This document shows, piece after piece, positions 16,163 through 23,225 of a stretch of 64,000 nt of DNA. Each line of letters opens with the position of its first letter. Position 1 is the stretch's first letter. Both the position numbers and the translations under genes were made by a program. Source of the stretch: a virus; IMG/VR virus record IMGVR_UViG_3300044712_000833, positions 62,001-126,000 of that record. The stretch is one strand, 5' to 3'. The notes beneath the pieces were generated by a model. It searched no databases and had not been told where the DNA came from. It was given only the letters and a program-made list of their open reading frames with translations.

Positions 16163-16584
16163 AGAACAAGAGAACATTGAAATTAAATTACTTCCAATTA
16201 ACCTTTACATCAGGTTTAATTGGTTCATCAAATTAGATGGAAAGAGTTAGAAATCCATTTTCAAGTTGAGAGTCAATTTGTTTAGGGGTTTTTCTAAACA
16301 AAAATCGATTGTTGACCTTGAATGTCCCAAAAAGATCATCTTCTTTTTCTCCTCGAATAGAGACTGAAGCCGTATATGGATATTCTCCGTCAAGAACTTC
16401 AATTGTAAGGTCTTCTCTAGATAAGCCAGCAACGTTTACTTTCAGAATAACCTTACCGTCTTTTTCTTGCGCCGCATACCCTGATCTTTCAAGAAAAGGT
16501 CGTTTAAAATATATTGAACTGTCAAAAAGTGAAGTGAACATATAACCTCCTAAAGTGAAATGAAATTATCTGTTCTCTTGTTCT
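16163..16584. repeat. 14-bp inverted repeat enclosing the small heat-shock gene
   Basis: AGAACAAGAGAACA at 16163-16176 is the exact reverse complement of 16571-16584. In RNA the two copies would close a 420-nt loop around the coding region, much as processing stems enclose rRNA. One copy is immediately after tRNA-Lys. Confidence 0.75.
16233..16541 (-). CDS. small heat-shock protein (Hsp20/alpha-crystallin family)
   Basis: 102 residues from an ATG with a strong AGGAGGTTAT ribosome binding site. VNVAGLSREDLTIEV is the first beta pair of the alpha-crystallin domain, SIRGEKEDDLFGTF the central part, and ENGFLTLSI the conserved (E/K)NGxLxLxI ending. The C-terminal extension with I-x-I is missing, so it is on the short side. 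Such proteins hold unfolding proteins and can have virion or chaperone roles in phages. Its position inside a tRNA operon, between inverted repeats, is unusual. Confidence 0.85.
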   Translation of the reverse strand: MFTSLFDSSIYFKRPFLERSGYAAQEKDGKVILKVNVAGLSREDLTIEVLDGEYPYTASVSIRGEKEDDLFGTFKVNNRFLFRKTPKQIDSQLENGFLTLSI

Positions 16585-16588
16585 TAGT

Positions 16589-16661
16589 GAGTCCGAGAGG
16601 GGTCGAACCTCCAACTACGATGCTTAAAAGGCATGTCCTCTGCCAATTGAGGTACGGACTC
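16589..16661 (-). tRNA. tRNA-Lys(TTT)
   Basis: Cloverleaf with acceptor GAGTCCG/CGGACTC, T arm GGAGG TTCGACC CCTCT, and anticodon loop CTTTTAA on an ATGC/GCAT stem. Discriminator A; no encoded CCA. Confidence 0.9.
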
Positions 16662-16671
16662 GCTTTTTTGT

Positions 16672-16743
16672 GGGGATGGTAGGATTCGAACCTACGACCA
16701 AAGAATTATGAGTTCCCTGCGCTAACCTCTGCGCCACACCCCC
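16672..16743 (-). tRNA. tRNA-Met(CAT)
   Basis: Acceptor GGGGGTG/CATCCCC with one G-T pair, anticodon stem GGGAA/TTCTT with loop CTCATAA, and T arm GTAGG TTCGAAT CCTAC. Position 1 is paired, so it is an elongator Met tRNA or an Ile tRNA with modified CAT. Sequence alone cannot decide. No encoded CCA. Confidence 0.88.
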
Positions 16744-16750
16744 GAATTAT

Positions 16751-16837
16751 CGGTTTTACTGCGGCTCCTCCGCTCTGATCCGCTCAGAGTCTCCCACCGA
16801 AAAGTCTTATCGTTATCATATCCGATAACGAAAACCG
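16751..16837 (-). ncRNA. stem-closed structured RNA (87 nt)
   Basis: CGGTTTT and AAAACCG form a 7-bp closing stem. Inside are CGTTATC/GATAACG (7 bp), CTCTGA/TCAGAG (6 bp) and a GCGG/CCGC hairpin. The outline is that of a cloverleaf, but there is no T-loop signature or anticodon arm. It lies directly between tRNA-Met and the next element. Confidence 0.5.
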
Positions 16838-16844
16838 CTAGAAT

Positions 16845-16916
16845 TAATAACGTTCAAAAGAGTTACAAAGACGAAAGTGACTTTGACTATCCTTTCATTA
16901 CAAACTCTCGTTATTA
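16845..16916 (-). ncRNA. stem-closed structured RNA (72 nt)
   Basis: TAATAACG/CGTTATTA (8 bp) encloses AGAGTT/AACTCT (6 bp) with a six-base bulge on one side. Inside, CAAAG and CTTTG can pair. It abuts tRNA-Trp with two bases between them. Confidence 0.5.
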
Positions 16917-16918
16917 GC

Positions 16919-16988
16919 AGTACCCAAAGGAGTCGAACCTTCACCCTCGGTTTTGGAGACCTAGTGACTACCATTATCTTAGGGTACT
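16919..16988 (-). tRNA. tRNA-Trp(CCA)
   Basis: Acceptor AGTACCC/GGGTACT, anticodon stem AGGT/ACCG with loop CTCCAAA, and T arm GAAGG TTCGACT CCTTT. The anticodon is CCA. The 3' CCA end is not encoded; discriminator G. Confidence 0.88.
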
Positions 16989-17011
16989 AAATAAAATCCA
17001 TATTTTATAAA

Positions 17012-17080
17012 TTTTTTGGTTAGATACGAGGAAAGTAGTCAATTCAACTGCATCTCATTACGGACTATTCCACCAAAAAA
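17012..17080 (-). ncRNA. stem-closed element after the 637-residue gene (69 nt)
   Basis: TTTTTTGGT and ACCAAAAAA make a 9-bp closing stem starting one base after the stop codon. TAGTC/GACTA pairs inside. No T-run follows, so it is not an ordinary terminator. It may be a processing signal between mRNA and tRNA-Trp. Confidence 0.45.
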
Positions 17081-17081
17081 T

Positions 17082-18995
17082 CTATGAAAACATCTTTACA
17101 AAAGTTGTTTTATCCAAAGACTCTAGTGACAAGTCAATAATCTCTACATCTTCTGGAATATCGCTTCTCTCGTCCACAATCGTTCCTCCAGCAAGTTCGA
17201 TAATTTCTCGAAGATCAATTGTATTAGTTGAAGTCTTCAAAAGAAAATCTCTAATTAATTCTGATTGAGAACCAACACTTGAACTAATCGAATTACCTAC
17301 AGATGTCATCAAAAAGTAAACACGAGTCTCTCCGTCCTTATTGGAAATCAGTCCAATTGAATTTTGCTTCTTGTCGATTGTAACATTCTGAGAAAACAAA
17401 ACATTGTTAGGATTAACCATATATCCACCTTCAGTTCTTCGTCCACCTTCAAAGTTTTTACCAACGTTTTCTCTAGCCACGAAAAGTTTGCAGTTTTCAA
17501 CTTGACCATCAGAGCGACCCATATTGAACCAGTTAGCCGAAATCAAAGCATCAGACATTCCTTTGAACGAAGAGAAATAAAACATTTCACTTGCCCCATT
17601 TGGGCGAGGAGCATCTGTCATATCGCCGGAGAAAAGAATTGATTTACTAGATGATCGATATTTTGCATCCCAACCATATTTACCCGTAGCGTCAATAATT
17701 GAAAAGTCAATATCAATTCTTTCATGTGGATTATTGTACCAATGAATACCAACCACCAAGTCATCTGATCCAACCGACACAGAAGTATTTGCAGGAACAT
17801 TCCCAACAAACTGCTTTTCTGATTGAGGAAGTGAGTAATTTACATAAGAAGGAATATGAAACACTTTTCCGTCAACATTTTTTGAAATATCTGAAGCGAT
17901 TGATTGAATGGTGTAATTCAAAACTTTTTTAAGTTGGTTTTCATCAAACCAGTCAGAAAATTCAGTAGCAAACCCTTTACCGTTTCGAACACGATAAACG
18001 ATTGATTCCATTCCAGAAAGCCGATTCTTTAAAGCATATGCCAAACGAACCTTCCGCCAAACAGAATACTCGGAAATTTTATTCTTAAACTCTCGAATCT
18101 TAAATTCTCCATTCTTCATTTTTCCAGTAATGGAATTCATATAGTCTTCAGGGAGTGGTTTGTGAAGTTTATTCGCCTTCTTTCGAAGATTATTAAAGAA
18201 CGTCTTATTTTGACTAATAGACTTCATAGCCAAGAAGAGAGGCTTGTATCTGAAAAAAATAGAAGCTAAATTTTTCGGTGTCTTTTCAAGCAAAGAATCT
18301 AATACACGATAATCAGAACTCTTGATTTTAGAAATCAAATAATTATTTTTGATTACAAGAGATTCTCCAGTTAACTTTGTAATTACAAATCTTAACCAAG
18401 CATTAGGTTCTGAAGGGACAATGTTATAATGATTCATCAATAGAGTACGAAATTCTCTATTCTGAATTTCAGAAACCCATCCTTCTTGATATTTATTTTC
18501 TTTTACAACAGTCATTAAATCTGTAAGAGTTTGTTTGGAAAGAGCAATTCCAGATGATCCAAGATTTACAACTTCATTTAATACTTCTTCTGCGTTTAAA
18601 GATTTAATGAAAACAAGAGGGATATTATCATATTCTTCTGGAAGATTTAGTTTTTCTGCTGGAATATAAACATAGTTTTCATTATAAACACCAAGAGATT
18701 CAAAACCGTATGTGGTGATATAGTGAAAAATCTGCTCTGCCATCAATTGAATAATCGAAGCGTTTGCCACCTTACCCCAAGTCTTGTGAAAAGATGAATT
18801 CAGTTTTTCTCCACCAATCCCTACAACATCTTCAATTGCAGAAAAAAGAGATTGGTTTGGAATAATTTTAGGATCAAGAATATAACCATTCTTAATCATT
18901 CTAAAAATATCATTTACATGAAAAACAAACTCAGATTGACTTTCTGTTTGAACCGCGTTAAAAAGTCGAAGTAATGCGATTTCTTTAGTACTCAT
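17082..18995 (-). CDS. large protein with a possible TerD-like C-terminal domain (637 aa)
   Basis: The start follows AGGAGACAG. Residues 1-370 are helical with no motif I can name; VYRVRNGKGFATEF ends that part. From about residue 410, SVGSDDLVVGIHWYN..RIDIDFSIID and the later SDGQVENCKLF resemble the beta-sandwich strands of TerD-type stress proteins (LDLDxSxxxxD). Bacterial proteins that join a long helical region to such a domain are known. It is the only large gene in the tRNA operon. A link to stress or RNA metabolism is guesswork. Confidence 0.45.
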   Translation of the reverse strand: MSTKEIALLRLFNAVQTESQSEFVFHVNDIFRMIKNGYILDPKIIPNQSLFSAIEDVVGIGGEKLNSSFHKTWGKVANASIIQLMAEQIFHYITTYGFESLGVYNENYVYIPAEKLNLPEEYDNIPLVFIKSLNAEEVLNEVVNLGSSGIALSKQTLTDLMTVVKENKYQEGWVSEIQNREFRTLLMNHYNIVPSEPNAWLRFVITKLTGESLVIKNNYLISKIKSSDYRVLDSLLEKTPKNLASIFFRYKPLFLAMKSISQNKTFFNNLRKKANKLHKPLPEDYMNSITGKMKNGEFKIREFKNKISEYSVWRKVRLAYALKNRLSGMESIVYRVRNGKGFATEFSDWFDENQLKKVLNYTIQSIASDISKNVDGKVFHIPSYVNYSLPQSEKQFVGNVPANTSVSVGSDDLVVGIHWYNNPHERIDIDFSIIDATGKYGWDAKYRSSSKSILFSGDMTDAPRPNGASEMFYFSSFKGMSDALISANWFNMGRSDGQVENCKLFVARENVGKNFEGGRRTEGGYMVNPNNVLFSQNVTIDKKQNSIGLISNKDGETRVYFLMTSVGNSISSSVGSQSELIRDFLLKTSTNTIDLREIIELAGGTIVDERSDIPEDVEIIDLSLESLDKTTFVKMFS

Positions 18996-19020
18996 TTTTA
19001 TACTGTCTCCTATAATAAAA

Positions 19021-19077
19021 ATGTGGCGAATGGTAATTAGATTAACAGTCTGTGAAAAGGAACCATTTATGCCACAT
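19021..19077 (-). ncRNA. stem-closed UCCUU element, copy 1
   Basis: ATGTGGC/GCCACAT closing stem, then a three-base bulge ATA, inner stem AATGGT/ACCATT, and one opposing C. The inner loop begins TCCTTTTC. Same plan as the elements at 19089 and 19273. Confidence 0.6.
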
Positions 19078-19088
19078 ACTAATAAAAC

Positions 19089-19148
19089 TGGCGGGTGCTA
19101 TACTTGTGATCTCCAAAAGGTCATGTTTTAAAGGAAGCACCTTTGCCA
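19089..19148 (-). ncRNA. stem-closed UCCUU element, copy 2
   Basis: TGGC/GCCA closing stem, bulge AAA, inner stem GGTGCT/AGCACC, and one opposing C. The inner loop begins TCCTTTAAAAC and contains ACCTTTTG, which copy 3 shares. The closing stem is the weakest of the three. Confidence 0.55.
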
Positions 19149-19156
19149 AAATTAGT

Positions 19157-19268
19157 GGAGAGGGCAGGACTCGAACCTGCAACCCAAAGTTCCGGTTTAT
19201 AAGGAACTGCGTGTGCGCCTAGCGGGCAGTAAATAAGACTTTTGCTCTGCCAATTGAGCTACCTCCCC
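19157..19268 (-). tRNA. 112-nt tRNA with about 40 extra nucleotides in the anticodon arm
   Basis: The acceptor GGGGAGG/CCTCTCC, D arm (GCTC AATTGGCA GAGC) and T arm (GCAGG TTCGAGT CCTGC) are all canonical. The anticodon stem AAAGT/ACTTT is also present, but it encloses 47 nt instead of 7. The insert contains GCC/GGC and GCG/CGC hairpins and AGTTCC/GGAACT, which competes with the anticodon stem. The mature anticodon depends on where the extra RNA is removed: TAT, TAG and TCG are all possible. Discriminator A, no encoded CCA. If nothing is removed it is a pseudo-tRNA. Confidence 0.75.
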
Positions 19269-19272
19269 AGAA

Positions 19273-19332
19273 GTTGAGCGAGAACTATATATTCGCAAAA
19301 GGTGAAAGTTTAAGGAAGTTCTTTTGCTCAAC
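19273..19332 (-). ncRNA. stem-closed UCCUU element, copy 3
   Basis: GTTGAGC/GCTCAAC closing stem (7 bp), bulge AAA, inner stem AGAACT/AGTTCT and one opposing C. The inner loop begins TCCTTAAAC and contains CACCTTTTGCG. It is the first transcribed element after the operon promoter. Confidence 0.6.
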
Positions 19333-19342
19333 AACAGTATTA

Positions 19343-19371
19343 ATAATACCACATATTTTATATTTTGTCAA
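19343..19371 (-). promoter_or_regulatory. sigma-70 promoter of the tRNA operon
   Basis: TTGACA, 17 bp, TATTAT on the minus strand, directly after the stop of the upstream gene. No other good promoter is seen until 16119, so elements down to the terminator at 16131 are probably one transcript. Confidence 0.8.
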
Positions 19372-19378
19372 GGGTATT

Positions 19379-19795
19379 TTACTTTGAATTTAAAGTGATT
19401 CTAGTAGAAATTTTTTCACTTCGTAAACCTAATAGTTTAGGGTTCTCTAACGCCATTCCTTCTAAAGCATCAACATCATATTCTATTTTTCTATCAAGAC
19501 CTATTCTAATTAGTTTTGATTTTATTTCACCTTTATCTTTTAAGATAATAGTTTGGGCATAATCTTTAGCATATGCTTCCAGTAATTTCTTTTTTGTTTT
19601 TTCTGCTTTTTCAGCGGTTTCAATTTTTGGATTAAACTCTTCTTCCATATCTTGAATTTCTTGGGCTACTTCAGGATGTTTTTCTAAAATCTTTTGGAGA
19701 GCCGTTTCCTTAGATGATTTCAAATCTTCCAAAAGATAACGAACATTTCCGTAATCATCCATGATCTGTTGCAATTGCTCTAAACTTGTTGTCAC
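19379..19795 (-). CDS. coiled-coil protein of unknown function (138 aa)
   Basis: Long charged helices with heptad-like leucines occupy residues 1-75 (AEKAEKTKKKLLEAY). The C-terminal 50 residues look like beta strands. The plan resembles phage Gp157/Gam-type nuclease-protecting proteins, but no specific motif confirms this. It is coupled by start/stop overlap to the exonuclease gene. Confidence 0.5.
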   Translation of the reverse strand: MTTSLEQLQQIMDDYGNVRYLLEDLKSSKETALQKILEKHPEVAQEIQDMEEEFNPKIETAEKAEKTKKKLLEAYAKDYAQTIILKDKGEIKSKLIRIGLDRKIEYDVDALEGMALENPKLLGLRSEKISTRITLNSK

Positions 19796-20526
19796 TAAAT
19801 AACTCCTTCTTCCCTAAGAACTTTTTCTGGAATCCAATTATAAAAATCTTCTCTATTTGGTGCTGAAGTCATCCATGATGTATCGGGTTTTTCTAACTTC
19901 AAACATTCTTTCACAGTCAACATCTGAGTTTTTAAGTAATTATCTTTTCCAGAATTTGATTTCCATCGAATGTAACCGCTTGATTGAATGTGATTTGCTA
20001 ACTTTAATGGCTGAATCACATCGTACTTGAGATATTCACGAACTGCTGAGTATTCCCCTGACCTCCACAACATCGGGGCTTTGGAGCCGTTCATTTGACT
20101 AAACTTAGTTTTATCATTTAGTTCAACCTCATGAAGTTTAGTTTCCATCTTTGCACCAATAAGAGCCTTATCTAATCCGAGATAAAAACCTTTTTGGGCA
20201 ACAACTAGAAACATTCCATCAATATGATTAAGTGCCAATCTCCCACACTCTTCCAACATTCCAGAGTAAAGAGCAAGTAATCGTAGATCAAAGTGGAGTC
20301 CGTTCCAAGTAAATAAAGTAAACCCCTCATTTACTTTCTTCTGTAAATCTAAAACAAGGTTTTGAGCTTTTACTTTAGACATATGAGGAACATCATCATA
20401 GTAATGGACATTTTCATAATCCGTACAAAAAGCCGCTACTGAAGGAGTAATTTTTGATAAATCAACATTTTCTCCTTCAGGTAAGTCTTCGTAAATTTCA
20501 ATATCGTAACTTAAGAATTCTTTCAT
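19795..20526 (-). CDS. DEDD-type 3'-5' exonuclease
   Basis: 243 residues. YDIEIYED near the start is Exo I (DxE), FTWNGLHFDLRLL is Exo II (NxxxFD), and EYLKYDVIQPLKL is the final YxxxD block. This is the RNase H-like exonuclease fold found in family B polymerases, here without a polymerase domain. It could act in recombination, primer removal or proofreading in trans. The gene pair with the coiled-coil protein suggests a small recombination module. Confidence 0.7.
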   Translation of the reverse strand: MKEFLSYDIEIYEDLPEGENVDLSKITPSVAAFCTDYENVHYYDDVPHMSKVKAQNLVLDLQKKVNEGFTLFTWNGLHFDLRLLALYSGMLEECGRLALNHIDGMFLVVAQKGFYLGLDKALIGAKMETKLHEVELNDKTKFSQMNGSKAPMLWRSGEYSAVREYLKYDVIQPLKLANHIQSSGYIRWKSNSGKDNYLKTQMLTVKECLKLEKPDTSWMTSAPNREDFYNWIPEKVLREEGVI

Positions 20527-20741
20527 TATAAAATAATCCAGTCTAGAATTCTAATATTGGGATTCTTAACCATAACCATATCTTTATTGTAGGTCTCCAG
20601 ATAATACATGTATTTATTTTCCAAATCATCGGTGTTTTGAATAACTTCAATTGCTCCACTAGGAAGTTGAACTGCTACAACAATCAATCGAACATTAACC
20701 TTTTCAGAATAATCTTGAGTAAATTTCATTTTAAGAGACAT
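20526..20741 (-). CDS. unknown protein (71 aa)
   Basis: Beta-rich small protein overlapping its neighbours on both sides. No motif recognised. Confidence 0.45.
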   Translation of the reverse strand: MSLKMKFTQDYSEKVNVRLIVVAVQLPSGAIEVIQNTDDLENKYMYYLETYNKDMVMVKNPNIRILDWIIL

Positions 20742-21030
20742 GTGTTCCCTCCAATTTTGGATAACTTGCTACAAAGTCTATAATGTAAATAATAGGAGTT
20801 TGATTCGTTTTTTCAAACCGCGTTTCGTTTTTGATTCTCAATGTAACTCCCATAGGAACCGAACCAGAGTTCATATTTTGTAGCTTTGTTTTTAAACAGT
20901 TCTCACTACAGTAAATATATCTAGACTCTTTACCATCAAGTCTAGCAAGTAATTCAGCCCGACTTGGTAGGAATTTGTAAAACAAAGAGGAGCAATTTGG
21001 GCATTTTTCAAGGGTCTCGGTTAGTTTCAA
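20731..21030 (-). CDS. zinc-finger protein (99 aa)
   Basis: CPNC near residue 10 and YCSENC near residue 40 fit a four-cysteine zinc site of the type seen in MYM/FCS-like fingers. The rest is beta-rich. Function unknown. Confidence 0.5.
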   Translation of the reverse strand: MKLTETLEKCPNCSSLFYKFLPSRAELLARLDGKESRYIYCSENCLKTKLQNMNSGSVPMGVTLRIKNETRFEKTNQTPIIYIIDFVASYPKLEGTHVS

Positions 21031-21251
21031 TTTGGCTTCCTCTTATTTCCAAGAGCCAGTCTTAATTGATTCTCAAGGTAGTTTGCTTCTTTGTTACAGT
21101 AATCTCGGATAAACCCCCTATTATACATTGCTTCAAGTCTATACTCTGAAATCAGGGTGTTAATTTTAGATGTCATATTCCTGATCCTCCAGTTGTTTTT
21201 GTTTGGATTTTTAGAAATAACATTTAAATAATGTCGAATTGTAATATCCAT
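21027..21251 (-). CDS. unknown basic protein (74 aa)
   Basis: Basic helical protein with many Asn and Arg residues. Its stop overlaps the start of the zinc-finger gene. Not recognised. Confidence 0.45.
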   Translation of the reverse strand: MDITIRHYLNVISKNPNKNNWRIRNMTSKINTLISEYRLEAMYNRGFIRDYCNKEANYLENQLRLALGNKRKPN

Positions 21252-21259
21252 GTTTTCTC

Positions 21260-21820
21260 CTAAGCGTAATATGTAAAACCATTTTCATTAAGCAACTGAC
21301 GAACAGATGACTTAAACATTTTTTCGAACATTCTTTTGTAATTTTTGGCAAACATCCAGCTATTTATAAGTGAAATATCAACTAACGAACTAGAAATAAA
21401 ATCCACGTATTTTGTGTATCCAGACATAAATAAAATCCCAGTTTTATCCATAAAATCATAAATGGACTCCTGAGAAGATGACATTACCCCACAAGAAGCA
21501 AGATGGAGTCCAAACCCTTGAAATCTCCTTCCCATCATAACAGCAAGATCATTCAGAGTCACTTCAAATTCTGTATACATGCCCGTATGAATTTTTTCAG
21601 GATCGCCATGTAAAGCCAGATACAACAAAGAAAAGTTCCTTGTGGGAACGTTGTTTAAAATATATTTCATTTCCTCTGGTGTGTAGAAGAATTTATAGTA
21701 ATTTTTCGTACCATGAAAATCTGAAACAAATCTCAGTATCGGTTGCATACTCGCGTTTTCTGAATTACTACCATCCCAAGATTCCAAGCTAATGATCCCT
21801 TTTGTTGTTCTTTTCTTCAT
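21260..21820 (-). CDS. caspase/CHAT-like protein (DUF6642-like)
   Basis: 186 residues. LLYLALHGDPE places a histidine at residue 71 after a hydrophobic strand, and FGLHLASCGVM places a cysteine at 110 after a second strand. This is the His-Gly...Ser-Cys dyad layout of caspase-like (CHAT/C14) folds. Other features, such as GIISLESWD at the start, LNDLAVMMG between the two, and FMSGYTKYVDFISSSL after, match my memory of small DUF6642-type proteins. It may be a protease or a catalytically minimal relative. GAGGAG lies 13 bases before the ATG. I infer a role against, or borrowed from, host defence. Confidence 0.55.
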   Translation of the reverse strand: MKKRTTKGIISLESWDGSNSENASMQPILRFVSDFHGTKNYYKFFYTPEEMKYILNNVPTRNFSLLYLALHGDPEKIHTGMYTEFEVTLNDLAVMMGRRFQGFGLHLASCGVMSSSQESIYDFMDKTGILFMSGYTKYVDFISSSLVDISLINSWMFAKNYKRMFEKMFKSSVRQLLNENGFTYYA

Positions 21821-22127
21821 TCCAAAATTTCATCTCCTCTTCGAATTCTTCTTTTGTTAGAGTTTCTTTCATTTCGGAAATTTCTTCTTCGGATAGTTCG
21901 TCTTTTGCAAACTTTACCTCCCCGTCAACCAGAATTGGGTTTCCGCAAGCTTTCAAACACCAACCGATATATTGTTTTAAATCATCAAGTGTCTCACAGG
22001 TTAAATCAATTGGGTTTTCTGTGTAAGCATATATTTCTCCCTTTTCATTATAAAACACTTCATGAATTCCATACGACTCTTCCCCAGATGGATAAGTCTT
22101 TTTTACTACCCTATGATTCCAAGTCAT
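21789..22127 (-). CDS. unknown acidic protein (112 aa)
   Basis: The N-terminus (WNHRVVKKTYPSGEESYGIHEVFYNEKG) occurs in many small phage and bacterial proteins. A Glu-rich coiled region closes it. It overlaps the caspase-like gene by 32 bases and is probably co-translated. Confidence 0.55.
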   Translation of the reverse strand: MTWNHRVVKKTYPSGEESYGIHEVFYNEKGEIYAYTENPIDLTCETLDDLKQYIGWCLKACGNPILVDGEVKFAKDELSEEEISEMKETLTKEEFEEEMKFWNEEKNNKRDH

Positions 22128-22348
22128 TTATAATTTACTCCATTCTTTTCAATGCTGTATTTTACCGCTTCTTCAATGGTATCTTTCCAGTCATCTGAAT
22201 CGATGTGAAAAATATATTTCTCCCCTGTCTTATTTTCAACCTGAACAGTTAATTCGAAAGACAAAGCCCACTTGCCATCGTCGTCAAAAAGTAATGCGGG
22301 GCAATAACCGCTATCCGCTAATTTATTTAATTCTTTGATTAGGTTCAT
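22124..22348 (-). CDS. unknown protein (74 aa)
   Basis: Small alpha/beta protein with LLFDDDGKWALSFE in the middle. It overlaps its neighbours by four bases on each side, so translation is chained. Confidence 0.45.
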   Translation of the reverse strand: MNLIKELNKLADSGYCPALLFDDDGKWALSFELTVQVENKTGEKYIFHIDSDDWKDTIEEAVKYSIEKNGVNYK

Positions 22349-22593
22349 TTATGTCTCCCATAAATTTGGTCTAAACACAAGTACAATAGATACCAAACTG
22401 ACCAGCGAAGTCTCTGAAAATTTTTTACTGATCCGCCTTTCCAAATTTTCTTATCAGAATTCTTTTCAAATATTTTAAACTGATAATTTCCCAAACTTTT
22501 TGTACCAGTAATATCGTTCCAAATTTCCATAATCCATGTTTCTTTGGCTGGTGAAAACCCTAAAGGTAGAAGTTCTATTTTAATTCTAATCAT
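22345..22593 (-). CDS. unknown protein (82 aa)
   Basis: Trp-rich basic protein (RLRWSVWYLLYLCLDQIYGRHK at its end could sit on a membrane). Family not recognised. Confidence 0.4.
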   Translation of the reverse strand: MIRIKIELLPLGFSPAKETWIMEIWNDITGTKSLGNYQFKIFEKNSDKKIWKGGSVKNFQRLRWSVWYLLYLCLDQIYGRHK

Positions 22594-22948
22594 GATTTAT
22601 AAAAATTTTAATGGATTTTCTTAAAACCTTATCATATTCTTTTTTACTTATTTCGTCCATTTGATTATATGAGAATGTAAACCTATCAGCATCGTTTAAT
22701 TCGGTGTTTGGTTTACTAATCAAAATTTCATCCTCCCATAACTTAAAATATTCTCCAATTAAAGTACCATGTTTATTTTGGTATCTTATTCTTAAATATA
22801 GAGTATAAGGATTTCCAGTATCAAAATAATATTTAAAATATTTTCCAACCCATTTTCCATTTATGTCAAATCTTTCAGACGCATAGATTTCATTAAGTTC
22901 TTCTCTCGCATCATCTATAATTTTTATCAATTCCTGCGTTCTATTCAT
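22586..22948 (-). CDS. unknown protein (120 aa)
   Basis: Charged and Tyr-rich; the first 20 residues look helical, then beta strands follow. A palindrome copy at 22963-22980 separates it from the upstream gene. Confidence 0.45.
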   Translation of the reverse strand: MNRTQELIKIIDDAREELNEIYASERFDINGKWVGKYFKYYFDTGNPYTLYLRIRYQNKHGTLIGEYFKLWEDEILISKPNTELNDADRFTFSYNQMDEISKKEYDKVLRKSIKIFINHD

Positions 22949-22976
22949 TTATGTCTCCAATCATAAAATAATCATT

Positions 22977-23192
22977 TTATACACTATTGTAATCTATTTT
23001 TACACTTTTATAAAAAGCACTTCCTTGAGTGAAGTCTTTTTCATCAACCCTCATTTGAAATCTTCTAGGACATTTCGGGCAATAGCAATAGAGTGTATTT
23101 TTTCCGTCCACCCAAAAATAACCAAATTTACCAATCCAAAATTTTCTATGATTTTTACTGCAAACATCCGACTGTTTTATCTTATTTCCCAC
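22977..23192 (-). CDS. zinc-ribbon protein (71 aa)
   Basis: I place the start at the GTG that follows AAAGGATATTC; an in-frame TTG further upstream has no such site. The centre reads CYCPKCPRRF, with an earlier C/H pair (CSKNHRKFW), enough for one zinc ion. Function unknown. Confidence 0.5.
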   Translation of the reverse strand: MGNKIKQSDVCSKNHRKFWIGKFGYFWVDGKNTLYCYCPKCPRRFQMRVDEKDFTQGSAFYKSVKIDYNSV

Positions 23193-23225
23193 GAATATCC
23201 TTTCATAAAAGAACAATTTTATTAA

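Noticed and set aside
16247-16432. Second frame in the heat-shock gene
   Set aside because: The alpha-crystallin frame is clearly coding, and this one has no family features.
15811-19268. tRNA insertion considered as a group I intron
   Set aside because: 40 nt is too short for a group I ribozyme, and no endonuclease gene lies within it.
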